Assembly: GCA_003552325.1 (NCBI GenBank)
Contig: PUKM01000201.1
Location: 1 to 10,229 of the forward strand
Reading direction: 5' to 3'
Origin: Natrialbaceae archaeon
GTDB taxonomy: Archaea; Halobacteriota; Halobacteria; Halobacteriales; Natrialbaceae
Length of the DNA: 10,229 nt
This document shows positions 6,819 through 10,229 of this stretch, one piece after another. Under the pieces are notes generated by a model. It saw only the letters and a list, made by a program, of their open reading frames with translations, was not told where the DNA came from and searched no databases. The position numbers and the translations under genes were made by a program. Numbering within the stretch: the stretch's first letter is position 1; every line of letters begins with the position of its first letter.

Positions 6819-7097
6819 CTACCCGCCGGCAACCGGCGGGAACACCGAAACCCGATCTTCGGGCTCAAGAGGCGTTTCGACACCCTCCATGTGGATGACG
6901 TCACGGCCGTTTTTGAGGACGCTCAGTTGTGGCCGGATCGCCCCGTCCTCGAGCAACTGCCCCTCTAAGCCCTCGTACTCCGCCTCGAGCATCGACAACA
7001 CGTCGCCGACTGTCGCGTCGTCAGGGACCGTCGTCGCGAGTTCTTTCTGCCCAACCGCGTCTCTGAAGGTCGCGAAAAACCGCAACTCGAGTTCCAT
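6819..7097 (-). CDS. samp3: Small archaeal ubiquitin-like modifier, SAMP3-like (MoaD/ThiS fold), 92 aa
   Basis: Beta-grasp protein of the MoaD/ThiS superfamily, ending in Gly91-Gly92, the tail that an E1-like enzyme adenylates for protein conjugation or sulphur transfer. The sequence begins MELELRFFATFRDAVGQKEL, continues with DDATVGDVLSMLEAEYEGL (26-44), VLKNGRDVIHM (60-70) and ends VSVFPPVAGG. From memory this is closer to Haloferax SAMP3 than to SAMP1, including the 92-residue length. Two in-frame ATGs exist, at 7103 and 7097. A strong GGAGGT (7109-7104) touches the first but lies 6 bases before the second, so 7097 is the better start. A molybdopterin-synthase MoaD role cannot be excluded, as one protein can serve both. 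It follows the glycosyltransferase gene by 74 bases on the same strand. No E1 or JAMM protease gene is in the window. Confidence 0.92.
   Translation of the reverse strand: MELELRFFATFRDAVGQKELATTVPDDATVGDVLSMLEAEYEGLEGQLLEDGAIRPQLSVLKNGRDVIHMEGVETPLEPEDRVSVFPPVAGG
6822..6840. terminator. Perfect 8-bp GC hairpin between converging genes
   Basis: CCCGCCGG (6822-6829) and CCGGCGGG (6833-6840) pair perfectly around a 3-base loop. The element is made by the last SAMP codons, those for Pro-Val-Ala-Gly-Gly, and lies 20 bases beyond the stop of the acidic protein gene. It could act as a 3' stabiliser or transcription block for the plus-strand transcript, but no T-run follows on that strand. Partly it is a by-product of GC-rich codons for this peptide. 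Confidence 0.35.
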
Positions 7098-7103
7098 AGC
7101 CAT

Positions 7104-7109
7104 ACCTCC
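7104..7109 (-). promoter_or_regulatory. Strong Shine-Dalgarno site that selects the SAMP start
   Basis: GGAGGT on the minus strand is a full match to the core anti-SD complement. It ends directly at the ATG of 7103 (zero spacing) but 6 bases before the ATG at 7097, giving normal spacing for the shorter product. Most other genes here look leaderless with no SD, so this gene probably has a leadered or read-through transcript. Confidence 0.7.
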
Positions 7110-7171
7110 ACGTTGTCGGCCCAGACCATAGGTTCGGCGGTCTCCCCCACCCTAGCCCGTCCAAAACTCGC

Positions 7172-8290
7172 TCACTCGAGGTCATCGTAAAGCGACGCCA
7201 ACTGCCCGATCGAATACTCGACCGAGAGCATCGATCGCCGCCGCCGGCACAGGGCGGAAAGGCGATCCTGTTCCTCCAGACAGCGAGTGATTGCCCACTG
7301 GAAGTCACCGATCGACCCCTGCTGATACCGATACCCCGTCTCTCCCTGAATTACCGAATCAGTCAATGCACCAGCATCGACGGCCACGACTGGCGTCCCA
7401 CAAGCGGTCGCCTCGAGAGCTACCAGTCCCTGTGTCTCCACCGGACTCGGAAAGACGAACACGTCGAGGGCACTGTAGAACGCCGGAAGCTCGTCTCGGT
7501 CGAGAAACCCGAGGAATCGAACGTCGGCATCCACCTCCGCCGCATACGTTTCGAGCCGTTCCCGCGCTGGACCGTCTCCACCCAGCACGAGCGTCAACCC
7601 CGTTCCGGCAACGGCATCGATGGCTTCCTCGAGGTTCTTTTCCTCACCATGGCGACCGGTATACCCGAGTACCGGGCGGTCCGTTGGCAGGTCGTATCTT
7701 ACCTCGAAGGCCCTCGAGTCGACCGGTCTGAACACGTCGGTGTCGATGCCGTTCGAGACGACTGTCACATCGACGTCGGCGTCGACGGTCTCGAGCAGGT
7801 GATCGCGGGCGAACGAGGTCGGTGCCGTGACGTGATCGACGCGCTCGAAGAACGACCGCTCGTAGAGTCGACACGTCCGCTTGACACCGTCGAGAACGTT
7901 GCCCGAAACGTACTGACTCGCGCGGTCGTCGAGGAGTGTGTGGTAGGAAGCGACCACCGGACACCCCTGTTTGCGAGCGTATCGGATTCCCGCGAAACCG
8001 ATCGTAAAAGGCGTATGGACGTGGGCGATGTCCGGTTCGTATGCCGTATCGAGTGCGTCCGGGACCGCCGGTAATCCGAGCCGGTACTGTGGATAGAGCG
8101 GCGCACGGACGCTTCGAAGCGGGAACTCTCCTGACCCGGGTTCGTGTCCATCCATCTCTGGAAAGACGACCGGCATCGCCGTTCGTCGCTGTCTCCATCG
8201 GTCTCGCCACAGTTGAATCGTGTACGTGACGCCGTTGACCGTCGGCAAATACAGATCTGAAAACGCGACAACGGTCTCCGTCCGTGCCAT
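7172..8290 (-). CDS. GT4-family glycosyltransferase, 372 aa
   Basis: Retaining GT-B glycosyltransferase of family GT4, cytosolic or membrane-peripheral, using a nucleotide-sugar donor. N-domain marks are FSDLYLPTVNGVTYTI (10-25), with the Gly-Val-Thr loop after strand 1, DIAHVHTPFTIGFAG (87-101) and SYHTLL (115-120). C-domain marks are VSNGIDTDVFRP (178-189), GYTGRHGEEKN (209-219) with the donor-phosphate Arg213/Lys218, GGDGP (237-241), and the EX7E donor motif Glu285-Glu293 in the SPVETQGLVALEATACG stretch. Overall closest in feel to PimA- and diacylglycerol-glucosyltransferase-type enzymes, so glycolipid or surface glycan synthesis is possible; the acceptor is unknown. Two ATGs are in frame, 8305 and 8290. 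A TATA-like element at 8315-8322 is too near the first but about 28 bases before the second, so I favour 8290. Confidence 0.93.
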   Translation of the reverse strand: MARTETVVAFSDLYLPTVNGVTYTIQLWRDRWRQRRTAMPVVFPEMDGHEPGSGEFPLRSVRAPLYPQYRLGLPAVPDALDTAYEPDIAHVHTPFTIGFAGIRYARKQGCPVVASYHTLLDDRASQYVSGNVLDGVKRTCRLYERSFFERVDHVTAPTSFARDHLLETVDADVDVTVVSNGIDTDVFRPVDSRAFEVRYDLPTDRPVLGYTGRHGEEKNLEEAIDAVAGTGLTLVLGGDGPARERLETYAAEVDADVRFLGFLDRDELPAFYSALDVFVFPSPVETQGLVALEATACGTPVVAVDAGALTDSVIQGETGYRYQQGSIGDFQWAITRCLEEQDRLSALCRRRRSMLSVEYSIGQLASLYDDLE

Positions 8291-8314
8291 TGGTTCGCGA
8301 TTCATCGGGCCGGT

Positions 8315-8322
8315 GAATAAGT
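8315..8322 (-). promoter_or_regulatory. TATA-like element for the glycosyltransferase gene
   Basis: On the minus strand this reads ACTTATTC, centred about 28 bases before the ATG at 8290. Spacing rather than sequence quality is the argument; it would give a nearly leaderless transcript from the shorter start. Confidence 0.45.
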
Positions 8323-8357
8323 ATGCCTATCCAGCAAACTCGAACGCAGTGTGTCCC

Positions 8358-8837
8358 TTACTTCACTGCAAACGCAACACCGTGATCTTCGAGCAGTGAT
8401 CGCATCCGAGTCACCCCGCCGTCTATGTCCCAGCCGTCGCCGACGTAGTGTTTGTACGGATGGCGAAGCCAGGAGTACTCCCGGTGGGCGAATACCTCAA
8501 CTGTATCGCGGCCATCCTGAAAGAGCGTGACGTGGAGTTGCCAGTCGGCCAAACGTGACTGTCGGCGAACCCAGCTTCCCGCCGAAAACCGGCCATCATC
8601 GAGCACTTTGAGCGCGGCAATCGGCTCCGGAGAAAACGACATCGCCTCGAGGTCGGGTCGAAACGCACCGAGGCTCCGCTCGACGGTGCCGACGTACTCG
8701 GCGGGGTGTTGCGTACAGGTGGCAAACCCGCCAAAGGGTTCTTTGATCCGGTGAACCGTTGGCAGGACCCGTCGGCGGAGCCGTGTCGTCAGATCCAGTT
8801 CGCCCTGAAAGTCAGCATAGTCGTCCCTCGACTGCAC
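8358..8837 (-). CDS. Conserved-looking haloarchaeal protein of unknown function, 159 aa
   Basis: I do not recognise a family. The protein has no signal peptide or membrane segment and is less acidic than its neighbours, with an Arg-rich N-terminal helix (TTRLRRRVLPTVHRIKEPFG, 17-36). A central part has alternating hydrophobic strands (PIAALKVLD, WQLHVTLFQDG, DTVEVFAHREYSW), suggesting a mainly beta fold. An aromatic, His-rich stretch WLRHPYKHYVGDGWDIDGGV (123-142) is probably a functional loop, and a helix ends the protein. Start is a GTG at 8837; the only internal ATG (MSFSP) would remove over a third. A weak TTTTGC about 27 bases upstream (8866-8861) fits leaderless transcription. The gene lies 67 bases upstream of the glycosyltransferase start and 63 bases after the next gene, all on one strand. 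Codon use is typical of the region. Confidence 0.82.
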   Translation of the reverse strand: MQSRDDYADFQGELDLTTRLRRRVLPTVHRIKEPFGGFATCTQHPAEYVGTVERSLGAFRPDLEAMSFSPEPIAALKVLDDGRFSAGSWVRRQSRLADWQLHVTLFQDGRDTVEVFAHREYSWLRHPYKHYVGDGWDIDGGVTRMRSLLEDHGVAFAVK

Positions 8838-8900
8838 GCACCTCTCTTATGGCCTCGACAGCAAAATCCTTGTGGCTTGATTCACCCTGTCCCTGGGGAG

Positions 8901-9293
8901 TCAGTCGTCCATCTTCGAGAGTCGAATACCATCTTCGACGAGCCGAGCATTTCGTTCCCGGTCGAGATGGTCGGCGAGGTCGTCGTGGTCGTACAATTGC
9001 GCGATCAGGTCAGCGTAGAGCGTCCGCCAGGCGATGGCGTAGATCGGTGACTGACCCCAGGCGCGCAACTCGGGAACGAACTGATCGTAGGTCTCGAGTC
9101 GCTGCTCGAAGTGGTCGATAGCGTCGAGAACGGCGGCTGCCGCGGCGGCGTCGTCATCGGCCGCGGTAATGGCTTCGTTGAGCCGTTTCTCCCAGCCGGC
9201 AACTGCCTGTTGCATATCGAGTGCGGCACTGTCGTCCTCCTCGGGGAGTCGCTCGAGGACGGGTTGTGGGACGCCGAGTGAAAGCTCGTCCAT
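8901..9293 (-). CDS. Small helical haloarchaeal protein of unknown function, 130 aa
   Basis: I do not recognise a family. The sequence is almost all alpha-helical: a short N-terminal segment ELSLGVPQPVLERLPEEDD, an amphipathic helix with AVAGWEKRLNEAI (30-42), a low-complexity Asp/Ala run (44-55), a helix DAIDHFEQRLETYDQF (58-72), an aromatic core WGQSPIYAIAWRTLYADLIAQLYDHDDL (79-106) and an acidic tail. It has no signal peptide or metal motif. The aromatic segment could pack as a helical bundle. Start at ATG 9293 (MDELS) is supported by TTTCTTAAT about 26 bases upstream; a longer frame to 9392 crosses that box. It is the first of four minus-strand genes running to the SAMP gene. Joint transcription is possible, but several have their own TATA-like sites. 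Confidence 0.83.
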   Translation of the reverse strand: MDELSLGVPQPVLERLPEEDDSAALDMQQAVAGWEKRLNEAITAADDDAAAAAAVLDAIDHFEQRLETYDQFVPELRAWGQSPIYAIAWRTLYADLIAQLYDHDDLADHLDRERNARLVEDGIRLSKMDD

Positions 9294-9314
9294 GGGTGTG
9301 GTACTGCTGCAGGG

Positions 9315-9323
9315 ATTAAGAAA
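9315..9323 (-). promoter_or_regulatory. TATA-like box for the 130-aa protein gene
   Basis: TTTCTTAAT on the minus strand is centred about 26 bases before the ATG at 9293, which supports that start and a leaderless transcript. It is the only promoter-like element I can assign in the right-hand gap. Confidence 0.55.
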
Positions 9324-9390
9324 CACACCGTCTTCGTGGACGACCGAGGTTCTGGGTGGTGTACTTTGTTGGGCAATAACGGACGTTCGC

Positions 9391-9465
9391 AACAGCAGCT
9401 GTTTTGTATAGTGATATACAGTTTGTCGGACGGCAAAACGGTACTAAACCATCCCTGGTTGATAC
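9391..9465. repeat. Cluster of short perfect palindromes
   Basis: Three inverted repeats follow in 75 bases: AACAGC-A-GCTGTT (9391-9403), TGTATA-GTGA-TATACA (9405-9420) and AACCA-TCCC-TGGTT (9447-9460, extending imperfectly to GTA/TAC at 9441 and 9465). In addition GTTTTG (9401-9406) pairs with CAAAAC (9434-9439), enclosing the second palindrome. Such a set could be operator sites for a dimeric repressor, the end of a small mobile element, or a folded RNA. It is about 100-170 bases upstream of the 130-aa gene start. Confidence 0.5.
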
Positions 9466-9494
9466 TCCTTTTCCCATAGCTCACAATTTCGAGT

Positions 9495-9543
9495 CGTTCC
9501 AGCTCGATCACACACACTGCCGACACGGCAGCCGTTCCAGCTC
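9495..9543 (+). repeat. 11-base direct repeat flanking a hairpin
   Basis: CGTTCCAGCTC occurs at 9495-9505 and again at 9533-9543, a 38-base period. Between the copies sits a perfect hairpin CTGCCG-ACA-CGGCAG (9517-9531). Nothing else in the window carries this 11-mer that I could see. Iteron-like binding sites or a footprint of a past insertion are both possible. Confidence 0.5.
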
Positions 9544-9964
9544 CACGGATATCGCACGGGCACGTGTAGCCGGGTACAAACTGGAAAAACCATCCCACTC
9601 ACACCCGGCAGGATGTGATGGGTGATCGCCGCAATCACACGCAGAGGAGATTTCTCCCCCTCGAGCCTGTGCCACTAACACGGATACTAGACAAACAGCG
9701 GTGAACCAGTGTGCCATAGCAGCGTCTATTCAGAACTGGCTGCGTGCCCACTGCGCTCACACTCGAGCATCACCTACGAGGGGGAAGCCCATCTTCACAG
9801 CGTGACCCCTGGGGGTTGCGTGTGAGAAGAGACGTTCCGAACGACGAACCAGGAAGTAGACACACTCGCGCATGCGGCCTCGACCGCTCTCATCCAGCGA
9901 CTGGAGCTCAAACGAGAGTGACCCACCCGAGCCCATCACGACCCGGCTATCCAGGTATCAGTAA

Positions 9965-10169
9965 GTGACGGACGGAGCGAGGCCATTGCCGTCACCCACA
10001 GTGATCGTGGATGCACCGCGATACATGGATGACACGACACACCACGTCGAACCCAGTGGAGATCCTCACTCACAGCGCAGATCAAACAGAGCGCGGGGTG
10101 AGAACAGAGTCTCAGGACCAGAGCCCGACCCTGCTCGCCCCGGTCCGGCATAAACGCCCGCCATAGCGG
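9965..10169 (+). ncRNA. Candidate structured RNA (series of hairpins), speculative
   Basis: Five hairpins follow in about 200 bases: GTGACGG/CCGTCAC (9965-9971 with 9989-9995); ATCGTGG/CCGCGAT (10004-10010 with 10016-10022), where one pair is U-G and only works as RNA on the plus strand; CTCAC and GCGC pairing with GCGC and GTGAG (10069-10078 with 10091-10102); a two-part arm with GGACC/GGTCC outside (10115-10119 with 10142-10146) and GAGC/GCTC inside; and CCGC/GCGG (10158-10161 with 10166-10169). Short stems of this size also arise by chance in GC-rich DNA. No known RNA family was recognised and no promoter is assigned. Confidence 0.2.
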
Positions 10170-10229
10170 CCCGTACACGACCCATAAATCGTATACTGAT
10201 ATAGCAAATTGGCGAGCGCGTGGGACACA

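Larger units (their letters stand above)
9294..10229. other. Long gene-poor region with palindromes and potential RNA hairpins
   Basis: About 0.94 kb to the window edge without a convincing protein gene, unusual beside the dense coding to its left. All open frames are short (under about 80 codons), overlap one another, and use codons rare in the neighbours. Contents I can point to: the promoter of the 130-aa gene, a palindrome cluster at 9391-9465, an 11-base direct repeat around a hairpin (9495-9543), a hairpin GTGAT/ATCAC (9622-9638), a palindrome CGTTC-C-GAACG (9833-9843), and a series of hairpins at 9965-10169. No tRNA, rRNA, SRP RNA or RNase P core motif was found. It may be the control region of a gene beyond the window, a structured RNA, or decayed DNA. 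Confidence 0.6.

Noticed and set aside
9508..9717. Minus-strand 69-codon frame with a hydrophobic N terminus and six cysteines (MAHWFTAVC, then CDCG, ending LPCRQCV)
   Set aside because: It resembles a small Cys-rich secreted protein, but codon use (many TGT, GTA, TTA, CTA) is unlike the neighbours, no TATA box sits at the expected distance, and it runs across the 11-base repeats and hairpin.
10045..10060. A GGTTCGAC-like string on the minus strand that recalls a tRNA T-loop
   Set aside because: The flanking bases do not make a 5-bp T-stem and no acceptor, D or anticodon arm can be placed around it.
9744..10153. Plus-strand short frames covering the right-hand gap
   Set aside because: Arg/Pro/Ser/His-rich translations with few acidic residues look like noise from non-coding DNA; they overlap each other and lack promoters.
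9936..10178. Minus-strand 80-codon frame (MYGPLWRAFMPDRGEQ)
   Set aside because: Begins with GTG, has no promoter or SD, Cys/Trp/Leu-rich composition untypical for a haloarchaeal protein, and overlaps the hairpin series and other frames.
9294..10229. Upstream leader of an rRNA operon, SRP RNA, or RNase P RNA
   Set aside because: None of the motifs I know for these (tandem rRNA promoter repeats, the SRP helix-8 GGAAGG/AGCA pattern, the RNase P GAGGAAAGTC core) is present on either strand.
1..10229. CRISPR array or intact insertion sequence
   Set aside because: No regularly spaced 25-37 base repeats, no transposase-like product and no paired long terminal inverted repeats were found.

Overview
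The window reads as chromosomal DNA of a haloarchaeon. The coding is GC-rich, the proteins are acidic (long Asp/Glu runs, few Lys) and two exported proteins carry twin-arginine signals. Several genes start about 26-28 bases after a TATA-like box, as expected for leaderless archaeal transcripts, and there is a diglycine-tailed SAMP-type ubiquitin-like protein. The genus cannot be fixed from the sequence alone.

Layout. 34-828 (-) is an aldo/keto reductase, divergent from a small Tat-exported DUF3006-like protein (942-1310, +). Convergent with that is hisH (1390-2040, -), the glutaminase subunit of histidine biosynthesis. Upstream of hisH on the same strand lies a phosphonate-type ABC importer in the order phnD, phnC, phnE (5090 down to 2119, -): a Tat lipoprotein that binds the ligand, an ATPase, and a permease whose GTG start overlaps the phnC stop. 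No C-P lyase or phosphonatase gene is in the window, so the real ligand is open. Next comes a family-4 Fe-S uracil-DNA glycosylase (5398-6024, -), divergent from a highly acidic, linker-rich haloarchaeal protein (6134-6802, +). That gene converges on a SAMP3-like modifier (6819-7097, -). A GT4 glycosyltransferase (7172-8290, -) and two unrecognised haloarchaeal-type proteins (8358-8837 and 8901-9293, both -) follow.

The right-hand 0.94 kb (9294-10229) holds no convincing gene. It carries a cluster of short perfect palindromes (9391-9465), an 11-base direct repeat around a hairpin (9495-9543) and a run of potential RNA hairpins (9965-10169). This is the least explained part of the window and the best candidate for an undescribed RNA or regulatory region. 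The remaining genes look like ordinary core and transport functions, and I see no defence island, CRISPR array, tRNA, rRNA or intact insertion sequence.
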